The notes: generated from the sequence alone by a model not told the origin. A DNA stretch of 64,000 nucleotides from Secundilactobacillus paracollinoides DSM 15502 = JCM 11969 (GCF_001311135.1 NZ_BBAG01000005.1:38420-102419); one strand, 5' to 3'; positions 1 to 8,455 are shown, numbered from the stretch's first letter. Made by a program: numbers and translations.

Positions 1-517
1 TTGAAGCTCCCACTAAAGGTTTCAAGCGTTGTGGTTTGCGGATCCTCATTCCATTTTTGGATAATGCCTACCAGCATTCCAGCGTAAGCATAGGCGAGAA
101 ATTCAGGTTGGCTGGCGCGGCGTAATTGGGTGATCAACGGGTGAGTTGTGTCGCTGATGATTGCCGTTTTAAGGTTGTCTGCTAGAATTTTGGTGAGGTC
201 GGTGTATACGGTGGTACTTTTATTTTGGCTGGTCATGTTCCGTAATTGCGCTTGGTTGGCGGTCATGACGCGACTGATTGCTGTCATAAAATCCACCCCC
301 TGGTTGAGGTCGGCCTGAACCGGCTTGCAGATCAGCATAAGCACCTCACCAAGCAAGGCGTATTTATCGTCGAAGTAGCGGTAAAAGGTTGAGTGATGGA
401 TCATTGCGGTCTTACAAATGGTGCCAATGGTAATTTGGAGGGGGTCGTTTTCAACAGGGTGTTCATGGTTGTCACGATATCCAGCTTTGTGCGCTGTTGT
501 TTGAGTGTTTGCGTCAT
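1..517 (-). CDS. TetR/AcrR family regulator, partial and frameshifted
   Basis: DNA-binding repressor of the TetR type, cut by the left edge of the window. Reading leftward from the ATG at 517 gives MTQTLKQQRTKLDIV, then the frame breaks near 455. The next frame gives the recognition-helix signature HHSTFYRYFDDKYALLGEV, followed by a helical ligand-domain sequence with no stop up to base 1. The ribosome site is GGAGACC just upstream. One missing base near the CTGTTGAAAA tract would restore a single frame. Its target is unknown. The upstream gene at 602-998 is on the same strand 85 bp away. Confidence 0.7.
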
Positions 518-601
518 GGTGGTCTCCTTATAGGGTCATTATCGATACTGTAGCACAGAACGCGTATTGACAGTGTGAAATACACATCATTGCCCGGGTT
601 A

Positions 602-998
602 TCATTGCCGGTATTTAAAGTAGTCGGCGGCGGAAAACGGCACAGCTGGTAAGTTCTCTGTGAGGCCTTCAAATAGGGCTTTTTCCTCGACGGCAGAGAG
701 GGTCTCATCGTTCTTGAGCGTGTCAAACAGGTAGACATAAATGATAGCGTCAATATCAGCATGTTGGTCACACCAGCGATGGACACGCTGTTTGAGTTTC
801 TTGTTGGCGCGAATCTTGTCAGGGTGGCGGGTGTAGTGGTAGCCACGTGGCGTTTCGAGCCGATTTGTAGCCGTAACCCTGGGCATCGTCGACCATGTTG
901 CCGTCGAGGTCAAAAACGCGGTAGCGGGTCTCAGTGAGTGATTCGGTGTTTGCGTTTCTGGTGGTCTGGTAGGCTTTAACGATGTAGTCTTTTGACAT
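602..998 (-). CDS. Hypothetical protein, frameshifted
   Basis: I do not recognise this family. The start is the ATG at 998 behind a strong AAGGAGCGCTC site, giving MSKDYIVKAYQTTRN. The first frame runs to about 855 (ending DDAQGYGYKSA) and the sequence then continues in another frame as RGYHYTRHPDK through FSAADYFKYRQ to the stop at 602. Joined, the product would be about 130 residues, soluble, acidic at the C-terminus, with no membrane segment or signal peptide. It precedes the TetR gene on the same strand. The break lies near the sequence GGCTCGAAACGCC, where a one-base indel would repair it. Confidence 0.55.
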
Positions 999-1080
999 AT
1001 GAGCGCTCCTTAAAACAGTGATTTGTGCAGCTACTCATACATACGTTTCTGGCTAGCGCATTGTTTTAAAAAAAGGTCAA

Positions 1081-1094
1081 ATTTCCCGGGTAAT
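1081..1094. promoter_or_regulatory. Noc-binding-site-like motif
   Basis: ATTTCCCGGGTAAT differs at one base from the Bacillus subtilis Noc consensus ATTTCCCGGGAAAT. It lies between divergent genes, upstream of the ABC exporter operon. An exact copy of the consensus lies at 43503. Noc nucleoid-occlusion proteins occur in many Firmicutes; a role here is inference. Confidence 0.35.
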
Positions 1095-1219
1095 AATTAA
1101 TTAATTGCCATCATCCGACCACTTAGCCCCAATTTCAACCACTCGTTGGTTCAACTGAGACAATTTAGGCCGAAAGCACTATGCTTAGGTCATCAAGTAT
1201 GAATCGGGGGATGAACACT

Positions 1220-2111
1220 ATGTCAGAATTAAGCATTCAGGATCTGACCAAGACGTTTAAAACGAAGGTTGCGGTCAACCATTTGGATATGCAGATTCCA
1301 TCTGGGAAATTCATTGCATTTTTGGGGCCAAATGCGCCGGTAAGTCAACCACAGTTGGGATGTTGACGGGGCTGACGCAGCCCACGAGCGGCCAAATCAA
1401 ATTGGGCACATTGACGCCCACAGATATTGCGTATCGGCAACAGATCGGGGTCGTTTTTCAGTACGGGGTACTGGATGATAATCTCACGGTCCACCAGAAC
1501 TTAAAACTACGAGCGGCAATGTATCCCAATGTGGATAAGGCGTGGTTGGACCGTTTGGAAAACGACCTTGGTCTAACGCCGTTATTGAATCAGCGCTATG
1601 GCACATTGTCGGGTGGTCAGCGCCGGCGGGTAGATATTTCCCGGGCAATGATTCATCGACCAAAGATTTTAATTTTGGATGAACCGTCAACGGGATTGGA
1701 CATCCAGACTCGAACGGTGATCTGGCAAGTGATTCATCAGCTGCGCAAAGAATTGCAGATGACGGTGATCTTAACGACCCACTACCTGGAGGAAGCCGAG
1801 GCGGCTGATTTTGTTTACGTCATCGACCACGGTGAGGTCATTGCTGCAGATTCAGTGAGCCATCTGAAACACGAGTATGCGCAAGTCGAAATGACACTGA
1901 TTTCTGACCAGCCTGAAACGTTGCTGGCTAATCTGCAGCAGGACGGTTATCAGCCAAACAGGCGCAAGAAAAGGTGACCTTAACGGTGGCTGACGCTCAG
2001 ACGAGTATCGATGTCCTGGTTAAGAATCGGCAGTACATTCAACAGTTTGACAGCCACGAAGGTGATATGAACACAATCTTTTTGGCACTAACAGGAAAGG
2101 AGATCCGTTAA
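1220..2111 (+). CDS. ABC transporter ATP-binding protein, two frameshifts
   Basis: Energises the membrane partner encoded next (2113). The start is taken at ATG 1220 (MSELSIQDLTKTFKTK) because GGGGG at 1206-1210 sits at good distance. Visible parts are a Walker A region broken by one missing base near 1332 (GPNA.. where GPNGAGKST is expected), a Q-loop QIGVVFQYGVLDD, signature LSGGQRRRVDISRAM, Walker B ILILDEPSTGLD and the switch histidine TTHYLEEAE. A second break near 1965 separates the last 50 residues, which end ALTGKEIR at 2111. Repaired length is about 297 residues, normal for this drug/antibiotic-exporter type. It heads an operon that ends with a LytTR/DUF3021 pair. Confidence 0.85.
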
Positions 2112-2112
2112 G

Positions 2113-2979
2113 ATGACAGCCTTTATTAAGCGGAATTTACAGCTCTTTTTCACCAACGGCAGCAACTTATTCTTTTCACTGCTAGGGGCACTGATCTCAT
2201 TTGTGCTCTACATTGTTTTCCTAAAGCAGAACATGGCGAGTGCCTTACCGTTTACTGGTAAATCGGCGGTGCTTGATCCCTGGGTCATTGGTGGGACGCT
2301 CACGGTGACAGCCGTGACAACAACGCTAAGTGCGCTCAGCCAAATGATTCAAGACCGGGAACGGGGCACACTCGCTGACTTTTTGATGACGAAACTCGCC
2401 TATTGGCAACTACAAACTGCCTACCTTGTCAGTGCGTTTATCGTTGGCTGGATCATGCAGATCATCATGGCGGGTGTGATGTACGCTTATTTTGCAGCCG
2501 TGGATGGAATTACGATCCCCTGGAAGCTAACACCGCAATTAATTGGCATCGCCGGTTTCAGCAGTTTGATCTGGACGGCGTTTAGTCTGCTATGTTTGAG
2601 CTTTGTCAAAAAGGTGGATACACTGGGCAAACTGGGTACCATCATTGGCACAGCTTCAGGGTTCTTTGCGGGAGTTTACATTCCAATTGAATCGGTACCA
2701 AAAGCTGCGCAAACGTTGATGAAGATCACGCCAGCACCATACAATGCCGCACTGTACAGACAACTATTAATGAAGACGGCACTTAACGATAAGTTTAGTG
2801 GCGCCCGAGCAGGCCAAAAAGCCGCCTTTGAGACGGCGTTTGGGGTTCGACTTAAGTTGGGTTCAGTATTATCATTAACTTCAGTATATGGCGTTATGCT
2901 GGCATTCTTAGTCGGCTTCGTCATTGTCGCCTTGCTATTGATGCGTCGGAGTCGTAAACAAGTCATGGTGCGCATATAG
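2113..2979 (+). CDS. ABC-2 type transporter permease
   Basis: Membrane half of the exporter whose ATPase is encoded immediately upstream, one base away. The 288-residue protein starts MTAFIKRNLQLFF and has about six hydrophobic segments: one near residues 15-37, four between about 55 and 200, and one close to the basic C-terminus LLMRRSRKQVMVRI. The long loop after the fifth segment is typical of the ABC-2 family. AAAGGAGATCCG supplies the ribosome site inside the end of the ATPase gene, so the two are probably translationally coupled. The substrate is unknown; small hydrophobic drugs or peptides are usual for this group. Confidence 0.85.
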   Translation: MTAFIKRNLQLFFTNGSNLFFSLLGALISFVLYIVFLKQNMASALPFTGKSAVLDPWVIGGTLTVTAVTTTLSALSQMIQDRERGTLADFLMTKLAYWQLQTAYLVSAFIVGWIMQIIMAGVMYAYFAAVDGITIPWKLTPQLIGIAGFSSLIWTAFSLLCLSFVKKVDTLGKLGTIIGTASGFFAGVYIPIESVPKAAQTLMKITPAPYNAALYRQLLMKTALNDKFSGARAGQKAAFETAFGVRLKLGSVLSLTSVYGVMLAFLVGFVIVALLLMRRSRKQVMVRI

Positions 2980-3010
2980 TCAACTCATTGGGTGAAACGA
3001 GGGTCAGCTC

Positions 3011-3669
3011 ATGGAAAATTTAGAAAAACTTGGGTTCACAAAATATCGGCATATTAGTCTTGATCACGTTCCAGCGTCACTTAGTGTATTGGTCGATGGC
3101 CTGATTGTAGAACCGCTCTCGACGGCGACTGATCTGCGGGTAGTCTTTGCGTTAAGTTTGCCTGAGATGAAGGCCCACATTAACCAGGTGGCCGCCGATA
3201 AACAGCTGGCGGCGTATGGCGTCGTCTACCTGCTGTATCCTAAACTTGCCAGTAAACAGTACCAGGGGATTCATCGGGATGCACTCTTTTCATTTTTGGC
3301 CATTAATCACACGACTGGGGAAATTGGGGCCACGGGTTTGAAATTTTCTCGCATGCGCAGTTTTAATGCTGACTTTACGATGATTGACCTGCGCTGCTAT
3401 CAGCGGCGCCGCGACGCCAAACGACCAGTCAACGCGTCGGTGACTACGCAGATCGGGTGCAAGACCTCGCACAACGACTGAGTGGTGAACCTGCAGCTGC
3501 CAGTTATTTTTCTGAGCTGACGCCGGGTTATCAACGCGGGTGGGCGCGCTACGTTTACTCACCAAAACAGGCGGCAACCCAGCAGACGCATTTTGATCAG
3601 GCGGTCGCTGCGTTAACCGCTCATCAGCCGACCTGGGCTGCGTACCGGGCTGCTCAGAAGCATAACTGA
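3011..3669 (+). CDS. YdeI/OmpD-associated-like protein, frameshifted
   Basis: The first part (from ATG 3011, MENLEKLGFTKYRHI) reads to about 3415 and the remainder continues one frame over as GDYADRVQDLAQRL through WARYVYSPKQAAT to the stop at 3669. The tail LTPGYQRGWARYVYSPKQA is characteristic of the YdeI/OmpD-associated family, whose biochemical role is poorly known. Joined length is about 219 residues, cytoplasmic. It lies between the ABC permease and the LytTR gene on the same strand, so it is probably co-transcribed. One missing base in the GCGGCGCCGCGACGCC tract would explain the break. Confidence 0.6.
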
Positions 3670-3703
3670 GCGATTATCAAACCGAAAAGAGGCGCCACCA
3701 CTG

Positions 3704-4156
3704 ATGAAAGTCACCTTTGAAATAACTGCCGCAGTGCCACAAGATGAGATCGAAGTGGTCGTGCGTGCTGCAACGTTATCGCCAGATGTTACCCAGCTGC
3801 TCAATCGCCTGAACCAGTTAGGCGTCCGCCCCGCGGTACTCCCGATCACAGTCGCTGACCAGGTCATTATTTTAGCAACGGCTGACATCATCGCGCTGGA
3901 AGTAACCGGTGAGCGATTGACCGTGCAAACCGTCAATAAGATCTATCAGATTAACGGTCAGCTGAAAACGATGCTTGCGCGACTGCAAAATCCCGTTTTT
4001 GTTCAAGTTGGGCGAAGTGTCGTCCTCAATATTGATTATTTAACAGCATTAGAAGCTGAATTTTCTGGCAACATGACGGCAAAAATGACGAACGGTCTAA
4101 AACTCACGGTCAGCCGTAAGTTTTTACCCGATCTGAAACGCAGCATTGGCATGTGA
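3704..4156 (+). CDS. LytTR DNA-binding domain regulator
   Basis: A 150-residue stand-alone LytTR protein. Residues about 1-50 form a small alpha/beta N-terminal part. Residues about 55-148 match the LytTR fold, with ATADIIALEVTGERLTVQT, then FVQVGRSVVLNIDYL and the final KLTVSRKFLPDLKRSIGM. There is no receiver domain, so it is not a classical two-component regulator. In streptococci and lactobacilli such proteins pair with a DUF3021 membrane protein that inhibits them; that gene follows directly at 4167. The pair probably controls the ABC operon it sits in, possibly by autoregulation. Confidence 0.85.
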   Translation: MKVTFEITAAVPQDEIEVVVRAATLSPDVTQLLNRLNQLGVRPAVLPITVADQVIILATADIIALEVTGERLTVQTVNKIYQINGQLKTMLARLQNPVFVQVGRSVVLNIDYLTALEAEFSGNMTAKMTNGLKLTVSRKFLPDLKRSIGM

Positions 4157-4166
4157 GGTGGCTAAA

Positions 4167-4580
4167 ATGAAAGCAATAAAAACGTTAATTGTCTACGCGA
4201 TGTACGGCATTATGGTTGGGGCGACGATGTATCTATTAGTCATGATGACCGGGGTCCACGTGTTTTCGGTGACGCCCGTTAATATCGTTGCGCTCTTCGT
4301 TTTGTCAGGATTGATCGGGTTGTTATCGCGGTTATTTGATGGCGACCGGCTGTCATTTATTCAGCAACTCAGTATTCACTTTGTGGCCACATTTGTCCTG
4401 GTAGTGGCAGTAAATGCAGTGATGCACTGGCACTTCTTGTCGACCGGCACTTGGTTGCGATTTGGTCTCATTTTTCTGGCTGTATACTTCATTGTTTGGC
4501 TCGGCTGGTACGTTCAGACGCGACTGACTGCTGATAGTATGAACGCGCAGCTGCAGGCGCGACAGCGTGATGGTAAATAG
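4167..4580 (+). CDS. DUF3021 family membrane protein (LytTR partner)
   Basis: A 137-residue protein with four membrane segments (near residues 7-27, 38-57, 70-92 and 101-122) and a short charged C-terminus RLTADSMNAQLQARQRDGK. The start is ATG 4167 behind GAGGTGGCTAAA. DUF3021 proteins lie beside LytTR regulators in LytTR regulatory systems, where the membrane protein is thought to sequester the regulator. It follows the LytTR gene by about 10 bp and is the last gene of the operon. What signal it senses cannot be read from the sequence. Confidence 0.8.
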   Translation: MKAIKTLIVYAMYGIMVGATMYLLVMMTGVHVFSVTPVNIVALFVLSGLIGLLSRLFDGDRLSFIQQLSIHFVATFVLVVAVNAVMHWHFLSTGTWLRFGLIFLAVYFIVWLGWYVQTRLTADSMNAQLQARQRDGK

Positions 4581-4645
4581 TAGTGCAAAGGTCAGTACTC
4601 AAGACTGGCCCTTTGGAATTGTTTGAGAGGATATAGAATAGAGAT

Positions 4646-4804
4646 ATGGATAAAATTTTTGAAATATTATGTATATGCATAATTGCCGGCGCAGGTTTAC
4701 TTTTGATCGTTAATTTCGTAACTGCTTTTAAAACCACGTTATTAGTGACGCTTCTCTTTTTGGGAAGTTGGTTTATTAAAGACCGTTTTTTAGTAGATAG
4801 ATGA
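4646..4804 (+). CDS. Small membrane protein, 52 residues
   Basis: A short open frame not overlapped by any other gene: MDKIFEILCICIIAGAG, then LLLIVNFVTAF and a second hydrophobic stretch LLVTLLFLGSW, ending IKDRFLVDR. It would form a two-helix membrane peptide. The ribosome site is weak (GAGAGG sits about 15 bases upstream). No family recognised. It lies between the DUF3021 gene and a TetR gene on the same strand. It could be a real small protein of the preceding operon or a chance frame. Confidence 0.35.
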   Translation: MDKIFEILCICIIAGAGLLLIVNFVTAFKTTLLVTLLFLGSWFIKDRFLVDR

Positions 4805-4915
4805 TATTGAGGTCATGACCGTCGTTTGCGGGGGTGGCTTTTTCACTTGAATCTAAGGAGAGAGCAGTATTTAACTGCCAACGGAATCATTCTTGGTGGG
4901 GTTAAGTTTTTCCTG

Positions 4916-4944
4916 TTGACAAAAAAAGCGGAATCGATTATTAT
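4916..4944 (+). promoter_or_regulatory. Promoter of the TetR gene at 4983
   Basis: A near-consensus promoter: TTGACA at 4916-4921, a 17-base spacer and TATTAT at 4939-4944. The palindromic operator at 4948-4963 begins right after the -10 box, placing it over the start site. Confidence 0.8.
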
Positions 4945-4947
4945 CTT

Positions 4948-4963
4948 AATCGAACGTTCGATT
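4948..4963. promoter_or_regulatory. TetR operator, copy 1
   Basis: AATCGAACGTTCGATT is a perfect 16-base palindrome between the -10 box and the start codon of the TetR gene. A copy with one changed base lies at 5609-5624 ahead of the aldehyde dehydrogenase gene. The likely reading is an autoregulated repressor controlling both genes. Confidence 0.8.
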
Positions 4964-4982
4964 TATTAAAAGGAGCTTAGCA

Positions 4983-5564
4983 ATGCGAGAAAAAGATACA
5001 GCCAAGGCAAAAACAATTATTGATCAGGTCGGCCATATTATTTTGGAAGAGGGCATTTCAAACGTGTCGATGTCGCGAATTGCAAAAGCGAGCGGCATCT
5101 CATCATCGACCATCTATGTGTACTTTGCGGATAAGGAAGATGTTTTAAAACAGGTTTACTTAGCAAACAAGCAGGGCCTTGCAGATTATTTGGCCGAGCA
5201 TGTTGACCAGAACATCTCTGATGCGGTTGCGTACGTGCGTGCTTTTATGACCGCAGTTTATGATTTTGGTCAAACGCACTATGACGCTTTGATGATCATT
5301 GACCAGTTTAACCACTCACCACTCCTAGCACATTTGGCGGTTAGTGAAGCAGAGTCGTTTGCGGGCTTTGAACCGTTATTTGCACGCGTTAAACAAGCGC
5401 CGTCGGGGACGTTTCAGGCGGTTGACCCGTTAGTCCTGTTATCATTTGGTTATGCCCCAGTTGTGATGTATCTTCAAGCGATAAAGCGGCGACAATTAGA
5501 TGCTGATGCAACGACGATCGACCAAGTCGTGACCATGTGTCTGAATGCCATGCAACAACACTAA
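4983..5564 (+). CDS. TetR/AcrR family transcriptional regulator
   Basis: A 193-residue repressor. Residues about 8-55 form the helix-turn-helix (NVSMSRIAKASGISSSTIYV, then YFADKEDVLKQVY); the rest is an all-helical ligand domain with no recognisable motif. The ATG at 4983 follows AAGGAGCTTAGCA. Its own promoter carries a perfect palindrome, repeated before the downstream aldehyde dehydrogenase gene, so it most likely represses itself and that gene and responds to an aldehyde or related ligand. The binding ligand is inferred only from the neighbour. Confidence 0.9.
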   Translation: MREKDTAKAKTIIDQVGHIILEEGISNVSMSRIAKASGISSSTIYVYFADKEDVLKQVYLANKQGLADYLAEHVDQNISDAVAYVRAFMTAVYDFGQTHYDALMIIDQFNHSPLLAHLAVSEAESFAGFEPLFARVKQAPSGTFQAVDPLVLLSFGYAPVVMYLQAIKRRQLDADATTIDQVVTMCLNAMQQH

Positions 5565-5608
5565 TGCACTATAAAATATCTGAACAGATATTTTTTTAAA
5601 CTTAAAAT

Positions 5609-5624
5609 AATCGAACATTCGATT
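5609..5624. promoter_or_regulatory. TetR operator, copy 2
   Basis: AATCGAACATTCGATT matches the operator at 4948 at 15 of 16 bases. It lies 20 bases ahead of the aldehyde dehydrogenase start, just after a possible -10 box (TAAAAT at 5603-5608). Confidence 0.75.
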
Positions 5625-5643
5625 AAAAAGGAGACTTTTAAAA

Positions 5644-6596
5644 ATGACAACTTTAACAGAATTGAACCAATCATTTAAACGTCAACGTGAAAGTTATTCA
5701 CGCGCCCAACCGATGGCATACGAGGAGCGCATCGCCTCCCTAGATAAAATTGATCGCATGATTAAAGAAAACGTCAATGAATTAGTTGCAGCCTTACAAA
5801 CTGATTTTGGTCAACGAGATCCAATGCAGATCCTAGGCGCAGATATTAGCGGCCCAATTGGTACCATTGCTTATGTGAAAAAACATCTGCAACGGTGGAT
5901 GAAGCCAGATAAGAAACCAATTGGGATGATGGCGTTAACGGGCACTCGCCAATTTATTTTAAATGAACCGCTGGGTGTTGTTGGGATTATGTCACCCTTC
6001 AATGCGCCAATTGATCTAGCATTGGACCCAGCTGTGGAGGCAATTGCGGCTGGTAACCGGATGAGGCAAAACGGGCAGGGACGACGCTGATTACCATCAA
6101 TCCTAATCGTGAAGAGATGCCGGATGCACAAGCTCGATTGATGCCCTTTACGTTAGCTATTAATCCGGATCCCAAACTTCGCGTTGCCCAAGAAGAAATG
6201 TTTGGCCCTGTTTTGTCGATTTTTTCATACGAGACGCTCGATGAAGCCATCTCGTTGATTAATACGCATGAAAAATCACTGGCCTTGTACATTTTCGGTC
6301 AGAATCAGCGGCAAATCGACCAGATTCTCAGTCAAACGTCATCTGGCGGTGTGGATATCAATGAGTTATTCTTTCACGCTGGGTCACATGAAATGGGCTT
6401 TGGTGGTGTCGGTTACTCAGGTATGGGCCGATACAAAGGCGGTAAATTAGGTTTTGAAGCGTTCAGCAATCCGAAGTCTGTGTATAAACAGGGACGACTC
6501 GCAAAATTCACCAGCCGGTTCATGGTGCCGATTCACAATCCAAGGGATGTTGACCAATACCAACGTCTTATGGGGATTCATTTGAATAACCACTAA
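5644..6596 (+). pseudogene. Aldehyde dehydrogenase (coniferyl-type), internally deleted
   Basis: Remnant of an NAD(P)-dependent aldehyde dehydrogenase of the coniferyl aldehyde type. The first 145 residues (MTTLTELNQSFKRQ through NEPLGVVGIMSPFNAPIDLA and PAVEAIAAGNR) are intact. The sequence then jumps, out of frame, to the C-terminal part (AGTTLITINPNREEMPDAQ, EEMFGPVLSIFSYETLDEA, GGVGYSGMGRYKGG). Roughly 140-150 residues are missing, including the cofactor loop and the catalytic cysteine and glutamate, so the product cannot be active. Family length is about 450-470; about 317 codons remain. It is preceded by the TetR operator copy at 5609 and followed by a terminator. Confidence 0.85.
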
Positions 6597-6637
6597 AAAA
6601 GCACTCATGGCCGATTGCACGGCTGTGAGTGCTTTTT
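6596..6637. terminator. Bidirectional terminator
   Basis: AAAAAGCACTCA pairs with TGAGTGCTTTTT around an inner GCCG/CGGC stem. It serves the aldehyde dehydrogenase remnant on + and the transporter gene on -. Confidence 0.85.
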
Positions 6638-6648
6638 GGATGTCATGG

Positions 6649-7968
6649 TTACTTCGTATAATCGATCTCCTTAGTTTCCTTAGTCGTTAACAAGGCTAAG
6701 AATGCCACGATGGCCATGATTGCCAGGTAGAAGCCAACGGCGTGGATGCCCCATTGATCAACTAACCAGGATGCTAACGTTGGCGCAAAGGCTGCGCCAA
6801 CAATGGCTGAAGCGTTGTAGGCGATGCCGGCACCAGAGTACCGGGTGCTGGTTGGGAATAGTTCAGGCAACAGTGCGGCAACGGGGCCGTAAACGACACC
6901 CATTGCGAGGAAGCCGACAATCAAGAAGAACAACCCGCCAGCAACGTTGTGGTTGCCGTTTAATAAAAATGGGAAGATCATCGCAAAGGCGGCAATCAAG
7001 ATGGTGCCGAGTAACAGGACCTTCTTCCGGCCAAATTTATCTGCCATCAAAGAAGAATAGAGGATCATTGCAGCGAAGGCCACGATCGACCCCATCAGCA
7101 TCAACAGCCACTCCTTATTGGCGAAGCCTAACGCGGTGGTGGCGTAACTGAGTGACCAGGTTGAAAGCAGGAAGAAAAATGTGTAAGAAACGGACATCGT
7201 CAAAGTGCCTTGCAGAACTTGACGCCAGTTTTCTTTGAAGACCTTAGCAAGTGGTGCTTTTGTCACGTTATCTTGTTCTTGAGCCATCCGGTATAGCGGG
7301 GTTTCTGACATCCGTCGCCGGATCCACAGCCCCACGATAACGAGTACAGCTGAGGCTAGGAATGGAATCCGCCAGCCAAAGGCTTGCATCTGAGACGCAG
7401 TCAGATTGGATTCGAGGATGTAGTAGAGGCCGTTACAAAGGAAGAAGCCGATTGGTGCGCCGAGTTCAGGAAAGGCACCAAACAGCGCCCGCTTGTTCTT
7501 GGGGGCGTTTTCGGTGGCCACCAGAACGGCGCCAGACCACTCGCCGCCAAGGCCGATTCCTTGGATGAACCGGCAGAGGCAGAGGAGGGCGATCGACGCC
7601 ATTCCAAGTTTTGCGAATCCTGGTAATACCCCAATTAGAACGGTTGACACACCCATGATAAGTAATGAAACAACCAATGTGCGTTTCCGGCCTAACTTGT
7701 CACCAAAGTGGCCGAAAATCAGTGACCCCAGTGGGCGAGCAACGAAGGCCACCCCGAAGGTCAATAGACTCAGAATCATAGCGATGGTGGGGGTCACTTC
7801 TGGGAAGAACACCTTTGGAAAATATGTAGCGGCTGCGGTGCCGTAAGCGTAAAAGTCGAAAAATTCAATGGCGGTTCCAATCATTGAGGCTAAAATAACA
7901 GTCTTCACCGGGTCCCGTTCGATCGTTTTCGTGGGTGTTGCTGATAGTGCGTTTGGTTGAGTTTCCAT
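6649..7968 (-). CDS. MFS transporter of the metabolite:H+ symporter (MHS) family
   Basis: A 439-residue, 12-helix proton-coupled transporter. The N-terminus KTVILASMIGTAIEFFDFYA and the motif GHFGDKLGRKRT after helix 2 are typical of the MHS (ProP/ShiA/KgtP) group; a second RRMSETPLY motif lies in the central loop and DKFGRKKVLLL after helix 8. The start is ATG 7968 with CGGAAGTGACGCA upstream. Its transcript begins in a leader with an Ile/Val-rich peptide and a terminator (8093-8245), which points to branched-chain amino acids or their keto acids as substrate or signal. That link is inference; the family also moves proline, betaine and organic acids. The frame is intact. Confidence 0.85.
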   Translation of the reverse strand: METQPNALSATPTKTIERDPVKTVILASMIGTAIEFFDFYAYGTAAATYFPKVFFPEVTPTIAMILSLLTFGVAFVARPLGSLIFGHFGDKLGRKRTLVVSLLIMGVSTVLIGVLPGFAKLGMASIALLCLCRFIQGIGLGGEWSGAVLVATENAPKNKRALFGAFPELGAPIGFFLCNGLYYILESNLTASQMQAFGWRIPFLASAVLVIVGLWIRRRMSETPLYRMAQEQDNVTKAPLAKVFKENWRQVLQGTLTMSVSYTFFFLLSTWSLSYATTALGFANKEWLLMLMGSIVAFAAMILYSSLMADKFGRKKVLLLGTILIAAFAMIFPFLLNGNHNVAGGLFFLIVGFLAMGVVYGPVAALLPELFPTSTRYSGAGIAYNASAIVGAAFAPTLASWLVDQWGIHAVGFYLAIMAIVAFLALLTTKETKEIDYTK

Positions 7969-8092
7969 TGCGTCACTTCCGTTTCTTAGAATTTGATGTG
8001 AAAAATTGCAATATGTGTGATGAGACTATGTGGGTGTTGCCAAATCCTGGGACTATGTGTCACTGACGATGAGCGTCACCTCCGTTTTGACT

Positions 8093-8127
8093 AAAAAAGG
8101 CCAGGGCTGAATTAACAGCTCCTGGCC
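8093..8127 (-). terminator. Attenuator terminator of the Ile/Val leader
   Basis: On the minus strand GGCCAGG and CCTGGCC pair (8121-8127 with 8099-8105), with an inner GCTG/CAGC stem, followed by six T. It lies between the leader peptide and the transporter start. Confidence 0.85.
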
Positions 8128-8131
8128 TAAA

Positions 8132-8174
8132 CCATCGCTGCCCGTTGCTTGCGGGCATCATCAAATGACCCGCA
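8132..8174 (-). promoter_or_regulatory. Alternative leader hairpins before the attenuator
   Basis: Reading on the minus strand, GCGGG (8174-8170) can pair with CCCGC (8156-8152). The same GCCCG can instead pair with CGGGC about eight bases further on. These exclusive pairings lie between the leader peptide stop and the terminator, as in ribosome-mediated attenuation. How the second pairing opens the terminator is not clear from inspection. Confidence 0.5.
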
Positions 8175-8176
8175 GA

Positions 8177-8245
8177 CTAAATGACAATAATGTCTTGGGC
8201 AATGACGACTACATTCACGTTGATGATAGCGGTAGTTTTTCGCAT
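8177..8245 (-). CDS. Ile/Val-rich leader peptide, 22 residues
   Basis: A short open frame starting MRKTTAIINVNVVVIA and ending QDIIVI. It has six isoleucines and five valines in 22 residues, and no leucine. GAGG lies nine bases before the ATG. A good promoter is just upstream and an intrinsic terminator just downstream. This is the classical layout of an attenuation leader peptide of the ilv type: when charged Ile- or Val-tRNA is scarce the ribosome stalls in the leader and the terminator does not form. The next gene is the MHS transporter at 7968. Confidence 0.85.
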   Translation of the reverse strand: MRKTTAIINVNVVVIAQDIIVI

Positions 8246-8277
8246 GGTGTTTGACCTCGAATTTTTAGAATAGGTTG

Positions 8278-8306
8278 ACTATACCAGATGAAAAATGAAA
8301 AGTAAA
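8278..8306 (-). promoter_or_regulatory. Promoter of the Ile/Val leader
   Basis: On the minus strand TTTACT (8306-8301), 17 bases, TATAGT (8283-8278), the -10 preceded by TGG as an extended element. It lies about 30 bases upstream of the leader peptide start. Confidence 0.7.
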
Positions 8307-8406
8307 TGGCAAATTGATTAAAATATTTATTTTTCTCTTAGAATGTTGTCTGGGTTCGGTGCGGGATGGGGTGCGGGGGTTGGGTTGATGTTGGGGATTT
8401 GGGGAT

Positions 8407-8455
8407 GGAAAAACTCAGGTTGCCGAGGCTTTGTGCTTCGGTTGCCTGAGCTTTT
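8407..8455. terminator. Bidirectional terminator-like hairpin
   Basis: AAAACTCAGG pairs with CCTGAGCTTTTT around an inner GCCGA/TTCGG stem. It separates the leader of the transporter from the repeat and glyoxalase gene to the right. Confidence 0.75.

Noticed and set aside
514..846. 110-codon open frame on the minus strand overlapping the hypothetical gene
   Set aside because: It reads through the region in a frame opposed to the YHYTRHPDK-type sequence, has low-complexity Thr/Ser/Arg composition and no ribosome site.
6720..7846. Several + strand frames opposite the MHS transporter
   Set aside because: They are shadows of the minus-strand gene with Arg-rich, family-less translations.
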